From: Paenibacillus sp. JDR-2
Lineage (GTDB): Bacteria; Bacillota; Bacilli; Paenibacillales; Paenibacillaceae
NCBI RefSeq assembly: GCF_000023585.1
Contig: NC_012914.1
Coordinates: 1,192,501 to 1,256,500, forward strand
Length of the DNA stretch: 64,000 bases
Direction: 5' to 3'
Shown: positions 1-9,999 of the stretch, piece after piece
Position numbering within the stretch: the first letter of the stretch is position 1
Layout: every line of letters starts with the position of its first letter
Notes under the pieces: model-generated
Told to the model about the DNA's origin: nothing
Databases searched by the model: none
Seen by the model: the letters and a program-made list of their open reading frames with translations, nothing else
Translations under genes and position numbers: made by a program

Positions 1-1716
<1,716 letters not shown>

Positions 1717-1776
1717 AAAGACTTAAGGAATTCAAACTTTCGCATCCAGTTTTCAAGGCACAAATCTTGAATGCAA

Positions 1777-1851
1777 GGCCCGTTGGTCAAGGGGTTAAGA
1801 CACCTCCCTTTCACGGAGGTAACAGGGGTTCGAATCCCCTACGGGTCACCA
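1777..1851 (+). tRNA. tRNA-Glu (TTC)
   Basis: Cloverleaf with acceptor GGCCCGT/ACGGGTC, anticodon loop CTTTCAC between CCTCC and GGAGG, T-loop GTTCGAATC and an encoded CCA. It begins only about 60 bases after the 23S end, so it is probably co-transcribed with the rRNA. Confidence 0.95.
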
Positions 1852-1866
1852 TTTTAATCCAAGTAT

Positions 1867-1942
1867 GGAGGCTTAGCTCAGCTGGGAGAGCATCTGCCTT
1901 ACAAGCAGAGGGTCGGGGGTTCGATCCCCTCAGCCTCCACCA
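1867..1942 (+). tRNA. tRNA-Val (TAC)
   Basis: 76-base cloverleaf, anticodon loop CTTACAA between TCTGC and GCAGA, encoded CCA. Second gene of the nine-tRNA array. Confidence 0.95.
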
Positions 1943-1959
1943 TATATGTTTTTTAATGA

Positions 1960-2036
<77 letters not shown>

Positions 2037-2069
2037 AAAAAAATTCGGTAATAACCGAAAACACAATGT

Positions 2070-2146
2070 GGAGCTGTGGTGTAGAGGCCTAACATGCCTG
2101 CCTGTCACGCAGGAGACCGCGGGTTCGAATCCCGTCAGCTCCGCCA
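2070..2146 (+). tRNA. tRNA-Asp (GTC)
   Basis: 77-base cloverleaf, anticodon loop CTGTCAC between CCTGC and GCAGG, T-arm GGGTTCGAATCCC, encoded CCA. Confidence 0.95.
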
Positions 2147-2163
2147 TTTTTAAAAAGTTTTAT

Positions 2164-2239
<76 letters not shown>

Positions 2240-2260
2240 TCTTTACAACACAATATGCAT

Positions 2261-2347
2261 GCGGTCGTGGCGGAATTGGCAGACGCGCTAGATTCAGGTT
2301 CTAGTGGTGTAACAGCCGTGGAGGTTCGAGTCCTCTCGACCGCACCA
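2261..2347 (+). tRNA. tRNA-Leu (CAG)
   Basis: 87-base class II tRNA with an extended variable arm; anticodon loop TTCAGGT between CTAGA and TCTAG; encoded CCA. Confidence 0.95.
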
Positions 2348-2350
2348 TAT

Positions 2351-2425
2351 GCGGAAGTGGCTCAGCGGTAGAGCATCGCCTTGCCAAGGCGAGGGTCGCG
2401 GGTTCGATTCCCGTCTTCCGCTCCA
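2351..2425 (+). tRNA. tRNA-Gly (GCC)
   Basis: 75-base cloverleaf starting only 3 bases after the tRNA-Leu CCA; anticodon loop TTGCCAA between TCGCC and GGCGA; encoded CCA. Confidence 0.95.
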
Positions 2426-2435
2426 TATTTTTTTT

Positions 2436-2512
2436 GCGGCCTTAGCTCAGCTGGATAGAGCGTTTGACTACGAATCAAAAGGTCAGGAGTTCGAATCTCT
2501 TAGGCCGCGCCA
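2436..2512 (+). tRNA. tRNA-Arg (ACG)
   Basis: 77-base cloverleaf with anticodon loop CTACGAA between TTTGA and TCAAA; A34 would be edited to inosine by TadA as usual for this isoacceptor. Encoded CCA. Confidence 0.95.
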
Positions 2513-2529
2513 TTTTTTAAATTGAATAA

Positions 2530-2606
2530 CGGGATGTAGCTCAGCTTGGTAGAGCACCTGGTTTGGGACCAGGGGGTCGCATGTTCAAATCGTGTCATCC
2601 CGACCA
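2530..2606 (+). tRNA. tRNA-Pro (TGG)
   Basis: 77-base cloverleaf, anticodon loop TTTGGGA between CCTGG and CCAGG; encoded CCA. Last tRNA of the array. A short dyad ACGTAC/GTACGT at 2633-2647 followed by a run of seven T at about 2657 may end the transcript, but it is a weak terminator by eye. Confidence 0.95.
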
Positions 2607-2709
2607 TTTCAATTCATTGGAAGTCAGCAGACGTACTTGGTACGTGGGGCGGGCTTTTTTTAGTTTATGGACAGTTTGGGATAACTTAAGGATGAAGAGG
2701 TGAGTTCTT

Positions 2710-3699
2710 ATGCTGCGTATTGGTATTATTGGCTCTAACTTTATTACGGAAACGTTTTTGAATGCTGCACGTCAGGTAGATAAGGTTGAAGTGACGGCGT
2801 TGTACTCGCGTACGGAGGAGCGTGCAAAGGCATATGCGGATGCACAGGGCATTCCTCATACCTTCACGGATCTTGAAGCGATGGCGCAAAGCGATCTGAT
2901 TGATGCGATTTACATAGCAAGCCCGAATTCGCTGCATGCCGAGTATGCGATTACTTTTATGAAGAATGGGAAGCATGTGCTTTGCGAGAAGCCGCTAGCT
3001 TCCAATGCTGCTGAAGTGCAAGCGATGTTTGAAGCAGCGCGGGAGAATAAGGTACTGCTGATGGAAGCCATGAAGTCGACCGTAATGCCGAACTTTGACG
3101 CGATCCGCGAGAACCTGCACAAGATTGGCAAGGTCCGTACTTTCTTTGCTTCGTTCTGTCAGTATTCTTCTCGATATGACAAATACAAAGCAGGAGAAGT
3201 ATTGAATGCTTTTCAGCCGGAATTGTCGAACGGATCGCTAATGGATATCGGTACATACTGCATATATCCGCTTGTCGTGCTGTTTGGCAAGCCGGACAGC
3301 GTCAAAGCAAGTGCGGTTATGTTGGACTCCGGTGTGGACGGCAAGGGCAGCTTGGTCCTGAATTACGGGGACATGGAAGCGATCCTGCTGCATTCGAAGA
3401 TCTCGAATTCGAATATGCCTGCTGAAATTCAAGGCGAAGAAGGCAATATGATTATCGAGAGAATCAGTCAGCCGGCCAGCGTTCGGATTCAATACCGCGA
3501 TGGGCGTCCTGAAGAAAACATCAGCAGACCGCAAGCGGACAATTCCATGCTATATGAGATTCAAGCTTTTGCCGAGCTAATTGAGCGTGGCGAGCTTGAA
3601 TCGCCGGTTAACTCCTATGCCAACTCTCTGGCCGTAATGGAGATTATGGATGAGACACGCCGCCAGATCGGGCTTGTATACCCTGCAGACAAGAATTAG
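2710..3699 (+). CDS. Gfo/Idh/MocA family NAD(P)-dependent dehydrogenase
   Basis: A 329-residue protein with the two-domain layout of the Gfo/Idh/MocA oxidoreductases. The N-terminal Rossmann fold begins at residue 2 (LRIGIIGSNFI; the usual second Gly of the nucleotide loop is Asn-Phe here), and the family EKP motif is seen in HVLCEKPLASN at about residues 93-103, whose Lys is the expected catalytic residue. The C-terminal half is the dimerising beta-sheet domain. A ribosome site (GAGGTG) lies 8 bases before the ATG. These enzymes oxidise or reduce sugars, inositols or similar polyols; nothing in the neighbourhood fixes the substrate. It stands alone between the tRNA array and a convergent gene. 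Confidence 0.85.
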   Translation: MLRIGIIGSNFITETFLNAARQVDKVEVTALYSRTEERAKAYADAQGIPHTFTDLEAMAQSDLIDAIYIASPNSLHAEYAITFMKNGKHVLCEKPLASNAAEVQAMFEAARENKVLLMEAMKSTVMPNFDAIRENLHKIGKVRTFFASFCQYSSRYDKYKAGEVLNAFQPELSNGSLMDIGTYCIYPLVVLFGKPDSVKASAVMLDSGVDGKGSLVLNYGDMEAILLHSKISNSNMPAEIQGEEGNMIIERISQPASVRIQYRDGRPEENISRPQADNSMLYEIQAFAELIERGELESPVNSYANSLAVMEIMDETRRQIGLVYPADKN

Positions 3700-3713
3700 G
3701 CTCAGGGCTCATA

Positions 3714-3753
3714 AAAAAGCAGGCTGTTCCGGATGATTAACTCCAGAACAGCC
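3714..3753 (-). terminator. Intrinsic terminator of the SEC-C gene
   Basis: Dyad AGGCTGTTC/GAACAGCCT (3721-3729 with 3745-3753), followed on the minus strand by GC and six T (3714-3719). It lies just after the stop of the minus-strand gene at 3761. Confidence 0.8.
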
Positions 3754-3760
3754 TGTTCGA

Positions 3761-4258
3761 TTATTGAGCAACCGCTTCTGGGGTTTGCTCGTTTTGCTCC
3801 AGCTGCTGCATAAGGAAGCCGGAAAGCTCCTGATAACGCTTAGTAATCGTAGCAGCGGATACTTCATATTTCTCGGCAAGCTCGTTCTTGCTCTTACCGG
3901 ACTCGGTAACCTCGCAGACCATATATTCCAACGCGGCACAGAATGCGCCGGATTTGCGATACGATGGTTTCGTCATATTCGTGAAATCATGCCAGATCAT
4001 AACCGCCATTGCGATATGATTAGGCTTGTAATCCTGTTTCATGGAAGCAATAAGTTCATGTGCCAGTTCTGCATATTGCGGATTAGCCCACGTGGATTCG
4101 TGGTCAACCAAGTGAACCAGTTCAGCTTCTGTAAAATGACGAATTGCATTGGAGGCTTTGCTTGTTCTAGCCGATTGTTCGTCCTTCGACATGCAGCACT
4201 TTTTATATTTCAAGCCGCTGCCGCAGTGACATTGTTCATTTCTACCTAGTTTAGACAT
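3761..4258 (-). CDS. SEC-C motif protein with C-terminal helical domain
   Basis: The first about 20 residues hold a SEC-C zinc motif (GRNEQCHCGSGLKYKKCC), the same C-x-C-x8-CC metal site found at the end of SecA. The rest (about 165 residues in all) is helical and ends in a segment reminiscent of a helix-turn-helix (SKNELAEKYEVSAATITKRYQEL, about residues 120-142). Start: ATG at 4258, chosen because GGAG sits about 7 bases before it and the SEC-C motif then begins at residue 5; an upstream in-frame start would add 42 residues that look non-coding. Members of this family are often annotated only as SEC-C containing. A nucleic-acid or ribosome-associated role is possible but not shown. Confidence 0.75.
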   Translation of the reverse strand: MSKLGRNEQCHCGSGLKYKKCCMSKDEQSARTSKASNAIRHFTEAELVHLVDHESTWANPQYAELAHELIASMKQDYKPNHIAMAVMIWHDFTNMTKPSYRKSGAFCAALEYMVCEVTESGKSKNELAEKYEVSAATITKRYQELSGFLMQQLEQNEQTPEAVAQ

Positions 4259-4445
4259 AAGAGCTCCTTCGTGCGAAAATCTTTTATGCAAGAGTACATT
4301 CCTATATAATAACATAAAAAGAGGTATGGAAAAACGAAAAACCTTCATTTTCCATTCTTTTCGCCCTCGGGTAATTATTTTCATAGGCCCGGGACAAGAA
4401 GCAAAGAATAGTCATTATACATATTTAGAAAGGTGTGAATGAGCG

Positions 4446-5684
4446 ATGACAAACGTTGCATTCGAAAGCAATCTGACCAAATACGCTGAACTGATCGTTA
4501 AGGTAGGCGTTAATGTTCAAGAGAACCAGGAGGTATTCATTACGGGGGCTGTCGATCAAGCGGACCTCGTACGACTTGTTGCGGAGCAGGCCTATTTGGC
4601 TGGGGCAAGCAATGTGCACGTCGATTGGACGGATGACAGTTTGTCCCGCCTGAAATACGAGAAAGCTGCCGATGAGGTATTTACCCGTTTCCCGGAATGG
4701 GAGACCGCCAAACGGAATTCCTTCGTTGAGCGTAATGCCGTATTTATCTCTATCGTTTCTTCCAGCCCGGATCTGCTGTCGGGCATTGACTCGCAGCGAA
4801 TTGCCAACTTCCAAAAAGCTGCGGGCCAAGGTCTGCAAGCATTCCGCAGAGCGGTTCAATCCGATAAAGTGAGCTGGACCGTTGTAGCCGCGGCCGGTAA
4901 AGCCTGGGCTTCTAAAGTATTCCCGAACGTTAATGAGGAAGAAGCCGTCAACCAGCTTTGGGAAGCGATCTTCAAGGCGGTTCGTTTGCATTCCGTAGAC
5001 CCGGTGAAAGCATGGGAAGAGCATAACACGACTCTTCATTCCAAAGCGCAGGCGCTGAATGAAAGTCATTTTGTAAAGCTGCATTATACGGCTCCAGGGA
5101 CCGATATGACAATTGGACTGGCAGATAAGCATATTTGGGTTGCGGCCGGCAGCGAGAACCAGAACCATGTTTCCTTTATGGCAAACATGCCAACTGAGGA
5201 AGTATTTACGGTGCCGCAAAAGACGGAAGTTAACGGCTATGTCTCGAGCACAAAACCACTTAGCTACGGCGGCAATATTATCGATAACTTCAAAATTACG
5301 TTTGAAGCCGGCCGAATCGTGAAGGTAGAAGCAGAGCAAGGCCAGGAAACTCTTCAAAGGCTTGTTGATACAGACGAAGGCTCTCATTACTTGGGCGAGG
5401 TTGCGCTTGTGCCGCATGAATCGCCGATTTCGCAATCGAATATTTTGTTCTATAATACTTTGTTTGACGAGAATGCATCGAACCACTTGGCGATTGGCAG
5501 CGGTTATGCGTTTAATATCGACGGCGGCAAACAAATGTCCCCGGAAGAACTGGCCGAGAATGGCGTAAATGCAAGCATCACGCATGTTGACTTTATGATT
5601 GGATCTGCTGAGATGGATATTGACGGCATCAAAGCCGATGGAACCATTGTGCCGATCTTCCGCAAAGGGAACTGGGCATTTTAA
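4446..5684 (+). CDS. ampS: M29-family aminopeptidase
   Basis: A 412-residue protein with the length and layout of the M29 metallo-aminopeptidases (aminopeptidase T/AmpS/PepS): an N-terminal region beginning YAELIVKVGVNVQENQEVFI, a central FVKLHYTAPGTDMTIGLADKHIW segment, and a C-terminal metal-binding part with EVALVPHESPIS and LFDENASNHLAIGSGYA, where conserved His, Glu and Asp are expected to ligate two metals. It removes N-terminal residues from peptides in the cytoplasm. A GAAAGGTGTGA ribosome site precedes the ATG. The DUF3886 gene follows 20 bases later and is probably co-transcribed. The antisense strand carries a long open frame, a codon-bias shadow. Confidence 0.9.
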   Translation: MTNVAFESNLTKYAELIVKVGVNVQENQEVFITGAVDQADLVRLVAEQAYLAGASNVHVDWTDDSLSRLKYEKAADEVFTRFPEWETAKRNSFVERNAVFISIVSSSPDLLSGIDSQRIANFQKAAGQGLQAFRRAVQSDKVSWTVVAAAGKAWASKVFPNVNEEEAVNQLWEAIFKAVRLHSVDPVKAWEEHNTTLHSKAQALNESHFVKLHYTAPGTDMTIGLADKHIWVAAGSENQNHVSFMANMPTEEVFTVPQKTEVNGYVSSTKPLSYGGNIIDNFKITFEAGRIVKVEAEQGQETLQRLVDTDEGSHYLGEVALVPHESPISQSNILFYNTLFDENASNHLAIGSGYAFNIDGGKQMSPEELAENGVNASITHVDFMIGSAEMDIDGIKADGTIVPIFRKGNWAF

Positions 5685-5704
5685 GAACGGTAGGTGAGGA
5701 TGAA

Positions 5705-5980
5705 ATGGCGAAGAAGAAAAGAACGGCACCTGCCGCGAACCATAGGGCGAACACAAGCCCTCAGCAGGAGCAGGGGACAACGTTAAAGGATATGCTTAGC
5801 GCGGATGTCCTGCAGAAGCTTAAAGCCCAATCTGACGAGATGAAGGCGGCTGAGGAGCAGCGGAAGCAGAAAGCGCGGACGGAGGCTGAAGAGGCTCGCA
5901 AGAAGGAACAGAAGCGTCTGGAGAGCGATATGGGCTATCTGCTGGAGAACAGCAAGCAGGATTGGCGAAAATATAAATAA
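5705..5980 (+). CDS. YqkE-like small coiled-coil protein (DUF3886)
   Basis: A 90-residue, highly charged protein. After a basic, Ala/Pro-rich start it has the family block LKDMLSADVLQKLKAQ (about residues 27-42), then a long Lys/Glu/Ala-rich helix predicted to form a coiled coil, and a C-terminal WRKYK. This matches Bacillus YqkE (DUF3886), whose function is unknown. It follows ampS by 20 bases with GGTGAGGA as ribosome site, so it is likely the second gene of that unit, and a strong terminator follows at 5989. Confidence 0.75.
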   Translation: MAKKKRTAPAANHRANTSPQQEQGTTLKDMLSADVLQKLKAQSDEMKAAEEQRKQKARTEAEEARKKEQKRLESDMGYLLENSKQDWRKYK

Positions 5981-5988
5981 GGGCAAGA

Positions 5989-6039
5989 GAAGGGCCTCTA
6001 AGCCGCGAGACATCGCGGTTTAGGGGCCTTTTCTTTTTT
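5989..6039 (+). terminator. Intrinsic terminator after the ampS/DUF3886 unit
   Basis: Long stem AAGGGCCTCTAAGCCGCGA with TCGCGGTTTAGGGGCCTT, loop GACA, then TTTCTTTTTTT. One G:T-type imperfection only. Confidence 0.9.
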
Positions 6040-6158
6040 TGGGTAAGGCAGAATCGCGCTTGTCATCATATAACTATTAATAATAATATACAACTCCTTT
6101 CGCATAGGCATGGTATAGAAGAGCGGGATTTAGGCGATCTCTGAAAGAAAGGGCTGAA

Positions 6159-6773
6159 ATGTACATTGTACAGGTGACGACGATGAGAAAAAATCAATTG
6201 GGTAGGCTACCGGAAGAGCTGAGGTTCCAGAACGTGACGGAGAGCAGGCTTACGATTCATGAGGTGTATGACCGTATATTGAATTTTATGGCAAGTGATC
6301 CAAGAGCGGCGTATCATTTTGTCATTGGGACAGACAGCCAGGGGTTTAACGGATATACAAAGTTCGTAACAGGCATCATTATCCGGCGGATGGGGAAAGG
6401 CGCTTGGGCTTGTTACAGGCAGGTTGTTGTCCCGCGCGAGCTGACCTCCCTGAAGGAGAAGCTTACGATGGAGACGGCATTGTCCCAGGAGGTTGCCTAT
6501 TATTTCGTGGACGGCGCAATCCAGCGGATGGAAGAGGTTCTGCTGCCATTTGTATACCAGGGAGCTTCGCTTGATTTGTTTATCGATATCGACGCAGGTA
6601 CGGAACCAACAATTAATAAGACATCGCTTTATGTAGAAGAGATGATCGACCGGGTAAAAGGGATGGGAACGTATCTGGCAAGGGTGAAGCCGGATTCATA
6701 CGCGGCATCGGCTTATGCCAACCGCCATACGAAGAAGCCTGTCCGATTCAAAAAGCGCCAGGGTCTTGTGTAA
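6159..6773 (+). CDS. YkuK-like RNase H-fold protein (DUF458)
   Basis: A protein of up to 204 residues. It carries the DUF458/YkuK blocks: FVIGTDSQGF (about 55-64), RMGKGAWACYRQVV, EKLTMETALSQEVAYYF, an acidic strand LFIDIDAGTE (about 145-154) and KPDSYAASAYAN. The two acidic motifs fit an RNase H-like fold; the activity of the family is not established. The start is uncertain: the ATG at 6159 has AAAGGG upstream, whereas an in-frame ATG at 6183 has AGGTGA at a better distance and would give 196 residues. It is alone between two terminators. Confidence 0.75.
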   Translation: MYIVQVTTMRKNQLGRLPEELRFQNVTESRLTIHEVYDRILNFMASDPRAAYHFVIGTDSQGFNGYTKFVTGIIIRRMGKGAWACYRQVVVPRELTSLKEKLTMETALSQEVAYYFVDGAIQRMEEVLLPFVYQGASLDLFIDIDAGTEPTINKTSLYVEEMIDRVKGMGTYLARVKPDSYAASAYANRHTKKPVRFKKRQGLV

Positions 6774-6848
6774 TAGACGGCGTTTCTTTTTTTATATATG
6801 ATAATGAATACGGTTTAGGTTAACCCAAAGCAGGACAAGTTCTTAATC

Positions 6849-6879
6849 AGCCGCAGGCCTTATGGCCTGCGGCTTTTTT
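6849..6879 (+). terminator. Intrinsic terminator downstream of the ykuK-like gene
   Basis: AGCCGCAGGCC / GGCCTGCGGCT with loop TTAT, then a run of T (6873-6878). Confidence 0.9.
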
Positions 6880-6945
6880 CCGTTTCGGAAGGTTTTTTTT
6901 CGATAGCTGTAGAATGAAATACGTATAGGGGAAGGATGGGATGTC

Positions 6946-7680
6946 ATGGGAAAGGAAAGGACGCTAGTCATTAGCGATATTCATGGTTGTTATGATGCTT
7001 TTAACCGGCTGCTCGAGCGGGTAAACTACGAGCCGGTTAAAGATCAGTTGATTTTGCTTGGAGATTTCGTCAGCAAGGGACCGGACAGCAAGCTGGTTGT
7101 CGAACAATCGGCAAGCCTGGTCCGGGAGCATGGTGCCATTGCGGTTCAAGGCAATCACGACGAGCGCTTCGTGGATATTGTCCGTAACAAAACCAAAGAG
7201 GCAAGGGAGAAATTCTTCCGCCATGGCGGCCGTCAGACCGTGTACAGCTATCTGAAGGGCAGCGATATGACGGGAAGCGAGGAGGATCTGCTGAACAGGC
7301 TCAGAGAGACGGTTCTCGAGAGGTATCCTTATCACGCCGATTTCCTGGAACAGCTTCCTTATTATTACGAAGATAAGCATTTCATTTATGTACATGCGGG
7401 GTTGAATCCGAAATACCCGAACTGGAAGGAACAGCCGAAGAGGGATTTCTTATATATTAAGGATTCGTTTCATAAATCGGATACGGTCGTTAACAAAGTT
7501 GTCGTGTTTGGCCATACAAAGACTGTTGATCTGCATGGCAGAGCGGATGTCTGGTACGGTAAAGGCAAGATTGGAATCGACGGCGGCTGTGCAAGCGGCC
7601 TGCAGCTAAACGCGCTTGAAATAATCGGCGAAGAGGTACGGTCGTTTTCGGTACCGGCAAGAAGAGCGGCGATATCATAG
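6946..7680 (+). CDS. Metallophosphoesterase, PPP-like protein phosphatase family
   Basis: A 244-residue calcineurin-like phosphoesterase. All the metal-site blocks are visible in order: DIHGCYD (about 10-16), GDFVSKGPDS (about 41-50; the usual GDYVDRG is altered to GDFVSKG), GNHDERF (about 70-76), HAGLNPKYP (about 146) and FGHTKT (about 184). This is the set of PPP-type serine/threonine phosphatases and of diadenosine tetraphosphatases (PrpE/ApaH-like). The substrate is not decidable here. The ATG at 6946 is preceded by GAAGGATGGG. It stands alone, closed by a terminator at 7690. Confidence 0.85.
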   Translation: MGKERTLVISDIHGCYDAFNRLLERVNYEPVKDQLILLGDFVSKGPDSKLVVEQSASLVREHGAIAVQGNHDERFVDIVRNKTKEAREKFFRHGGRQTVYSYLKGSDMTGSEEDLLNRLRETVLERYPYHADFLEQLPYYYEDKHFIYVHAGLNPKYPNWKEQPKRDFLYIKDSFHKSDTVVNKVVVFGHTKTVDLHGRADVWYGKGKIGIDGGCASGLQLNALEIIGEEVRSFSVPARRAAIS

Positions 7681-7689
7681 TAAAAACCT

Positions 7690-7723
7690 GGAGCGGAGAG
7701 GATATTCCGCTCCTTTTATTTTT
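7690..7723 (+). terminator. Intrinsic terminator after the phosphoesterase gene
   Basis: GGAGCGGA / TCCGCTCC with loop GAGGATAT, followed by TTTTATTTTT. Confidence 0.85.
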
Positions 7724-7756
7724 AAGATTTTTAATATATAAGAGAAAGGTGAAGGA

Positions 7757-7776
7757 TATAATCGAAAAATGTCGAA
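7757..7776 (+). promoter_or_regulatory. -10 element and Spo0A-box-like site upstream of the sensor kinase
   Basis: A perfect -10 hexamer TATAAT at 7757-7762 without a convincing -35, followed by a perfect Spo0A box TGTCGAA at 7770-7776. A second TCGAA half lies 10 bases upstream (7762-7766), one helical turn away, overlapping the -10. The site is just downstream of the start region, where it would more likely repress than activate. Match by eye only; a 7-mer also occurs by chance. Confidence 0.4.
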
Positions 7777-7820
7777 CTTATGAGTAATAAGAACTATTTT
7801 CCAATATTTGAGGTGTAAAG

Positions 7821-9701
7821 ATGAAGGCCATTCTGAAGTATACGATTTTCATTCTATTTTCTATAATAGTCATCACTTCAATAAGCCCCACAATCACCTT
7901 TGCGAATACAGATGAATCAGCGTTGAAAATACGAATTACAGAGTGGCAGCTCCATCCTGGGAATGATGAGGATAGCAAGATACCGCCTGCCGATGGCTGG
8001 ATTACCGTAAGGGAAAACGAGAAGGAGCCGGTGTTGCCGAAAGGGACAAGTTCGTTATGGCTAAAAGTCGATTTGCCCGTTATTACTCAGTCACATGCAG
8101 GGCTTCTGGTGTCCAAAGCTTACGCGCAAAATGTATTTGCATATTTGAATGAGGAAAATGTTTATGAGACGAAAAGAAACCATTCTTATGATGTGAATCG
8201 GTTTGTAATCCCTATAGAACGTACTTCTACAAATGAAACCCTTTACATCCATTTGGTAAATCATACGGGTAATATAGGAATTACGGGCCTTGCTATTGGA
8301 GAATATTCTAAACTCTATAGAACGATGCTAATGAGTGATGTTGATAATATTATTCTTGGAACAGCGTTTATCTTCATAGCTGCTTTAATGTTTATTTGTA
8401 TGATCTTTCTGAAAAGAATCCATGTATCCGGTTGGAAGTCACTTAGTTTAATTATTTTTTCAATAGGTTGCATGTTAATTTTCTACTCTCCATTTTTGTA
8501 CATGGTAAATGAAAAATATGGATGGCTTTATGCTACAGGTTTTGATCTATCGTCTAACCTCTTTCTACCTGCTCTATTTTTCTTCTTGGAGACATTCTTT
8601 GGTAGAGGGAAGTTTGCAATTATTCGTATCTTCAAGATATATGCCTTAGGTTCAATGATCTTATCTACCATCGGTTTAATCTTGAATATTATGACCAACA
8701 ATGCCTTCTACTCTCTTTACTATTCGGTTGCAACAGTACTATTTGTGTTGGGAGTTTTGGGCGGATGCAGCATAGTCATTGGTGTTCTAGTTGTTCATAG
8801 CATTAAGAAGAATAGAGATGCAATTATTCTATCTGCAGGTTTAAGCTTTTTTATATTGTTTGCAGTAGCCGATATTATTCAATATTATTCTCTGTCAAAA
8901 AACTATGAGTTTGTATATTGGAAATGGGGAACTGTATGCTTCGTGTTCACTTTAGTGGTCATGCTTGGCAGGCAGATAGTAATCGGCTTCGAAAAGGTTG
9001 TAACGTACTCTCGTCAGCTTGAGATTTTTAATAATGAACTCCAGCGCTCAGAGAAGATGGATATGATTAGTCAACTTGCGGCTTCAGTTGCACATGAGGT
9101 GCGAAATCCGTTGCAGGTTACACGGGGATTCTTGCAGCTTCTTGAAGAGAAAAGCGGCAGCAATAAAGAAAAAAACTATATGCTACTTGCAATCAATGAG
9201 TTGGACCGGGCTTCCGAAATTATTACCGACTTCCTGACATTTGCCAAGCCTCAGCTTGAACATGTATCGGTATTAAATATAGCCAATGAGTTCAAGCATA
9301 TAGGTACCATTCTAATTCCGCTGGCTAATATGCAAGGCGGGCAAATCAGATTAAACATACCCGATCATTTACAGATTAATGGAAACTCATCTAAATTCAA
9401 GCAAGCCTTTATTAATATGATCAAGAATAGTATCGAGGCTTTGAAAAACGAGGGCCGAATTGATATAAGCGGTTATATGGAAGGAAACAGGGTTGTCATT
9501 TGTATAAAGGATAATGGGGAAGGTATGACGGAAGCGGAACTTGTTAAGCTGGGAGAGCCTTATTACTCTAATAAGTCTAAAGGTACTGGACTCGGACTTA
9601 TGGTTACCTTCAGCATAATCGAAGTGATGCAGGGTGATATCGTATTTAAGAGCATTAAAGGGATAGGGACAGAAGTTACGGTTACCTTTCCGACGGCGTA
9701 A
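7821..9701 (+). CDS. 7TM sensor histidine kinase, orphan, sporulation-kinase-like
   Basis: A 626-residue membrane kinase. A signal peptide (about residues 1-29, ending ITFA) leads an extracellular domain of about 145 residues, then seven hydrophobic segments (about 175-395), a HisKA domain with AHEVRNPLQVTRGFLQLL (phospho-His near residue 425) and a complete HATPase domain (N box NMIKNSIEAL, G1 DNGEGM, G2 GTGLGL). The layout resembles 7TMR-DISM kinases, and the H-box resembles Bacillus KinA-E sporulation kinases. No response regulator is adjacent, as usual for kinases feeding a phosphorelay. The gene is visibly richer in A+T than its neighbours, suggesting acquisition or relaxed codon choice. 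GAGGTG precedes the ATG. Convergent with the RiPP cassette. Confidence 0.88.
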   Translation: MKAILKYTIFILFSIIVITSISPTITFANTDESALKIRITEWQLHPGNDEDSKIPPADGWITVRENEKEPVLPKGTSSLWLKVDLPVITQSHAGLLVSKAYAQNVFAYLNEENVYETKRNHSYDVNRFVIPIERTSTNETLYIHLVNHTGNIGITGLAIGEYSKLYRTMLMSDVDNIILGTAFIFIAALMFICMIFLKRIHVSGWKSLSLIIFSIGCMLIFYSPFLYMVNEKYGWLYATGFDLSSNLFLPALFFFLETFFGRGKFAIIRIFKIYALGSMILSTIGLILNIMTNNAFYSLYYSVATVLFVLGVLGGCSIVIGVLVVHSIKKNRDAIILSAGLSFFILFAVADIIQYYSLSKNYEFVYWKWGTVCFVFTLVVMLGRQIVIGFEKVVTYSRQLEIFNNELQRSEKMDMISQLAASVAHEVRNPLQVTRGFLQLLEEKSGSNKEKNYMLLAINELDRASEIITDFLTFAKPQLEHVSVLNIANEFKHIGTILIPLANMQGGQIRLNIPDHLQINGNSSKFKQAFINMIKNSIEALKNEGRIDISGYMEGNRVVICIKDNGEGMTEAELVKLGEPYYSNKSKGTGLGLMVTFSIIEVMQGDIVFKSIKGIGTEVTVTFPTA

Positions 9702-9708
9702 AATAGTA

Positions 9709-9738
9709 AAACCACTCCCAATTAGGAGTGGTTTTTTT
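9709..9738. terminator. Bidirectional terminator between sensor kinase and RiPP precursor
   Basis: AAACCACTCC / GGAGTGGTTT with a six-base loop; seven T follow on the plus strand and TTTTACTATTTTA on the minus strand. It separates two convergent transcripts. Confidence 0.85.
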
Positions 9739-9750
9739 ATGCGATTTCGA

Positions 9751-9987
9751 TTACCAAGATGGAAATTCTACTGAAGATGCAGATTTTAATGCGGAGGGTT
9801 TCGGCGGGATCACCAGGTAGGCGTGATCTGGCGTTTCTTCTACGGCTGTTACTTCGATCTGATCTGGAATTTCTACGCCAAACGCATCTTTGATAGCCGC
9901 TTTAGGGTCATTCAATAATTGTTGCTTGAATGCATCGTCTTCCCAAGCCTTTTGAATAATTTGATCCCTAGTAATCTGATTCGACAA
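9751..9987 (-). CDS. NHLP-family RiPP precursor peptide
   Basis: A 78-residue precursor with a nitrile-hydratase-like leader (NHLP family): IIQKAWEDDAFKQQLLNDP (10-28), then KAAIKDAFGVEIPDQIEV and the typical end TPDHAYLVIPP (52-62). These are the hallmarks of leaders derived from the nitrile hydratase alpha subunit. The tail of 16 residues after PP is KPSALKSASSVEFPSW: Ser-rich, no Cys, with a C-terminal Trp, and is the presumed core. Start TTG at 9987 with GGAGGGG 6 bases upstream. It has its own promoter (9999-10048 region). No LanM, YcaO, radical SAM or peptidase gene is nearby; the only enzyme next to it is an isoprenoid-synthase-fold protein, so a prenyl or terpene-type modification is the obvious hypothesis (inference). 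Confidence 0.85.
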   Translation of the reverse strand: MSNQITRDQIIQKAWEDDAFKQQLLNDPKAAIKDAFGVEIPDQIEVTAVEETPDHAYLVIPPKPSALKSASSVEFPSW

Positions 9988-9999
9988 ACTAACCCCTCC

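Noticed and set aside
2633..2663. Strong terminator after tRNA-Pro
   Set aside because: The 6-bp palindrome is not directly followed by the T-run; kept only as a remark in the tRNA-Pro entry.
4425..5780. 451-codon open frame on the minus strand
   Set aside because: Antisense of the M29 aminopeptidase; no ribosome site, no recognisable protein, and explained by codon bias.
9751..9987. Nif11-type precursor or a true nitrile hydratase subunit
   Set aside because: The leader pattern and TPDHAYLVIPP end fit NHLP; far too short and without the Cys-x-x-x-Cys-Ser-Cys metal site for nitrile hydratase.
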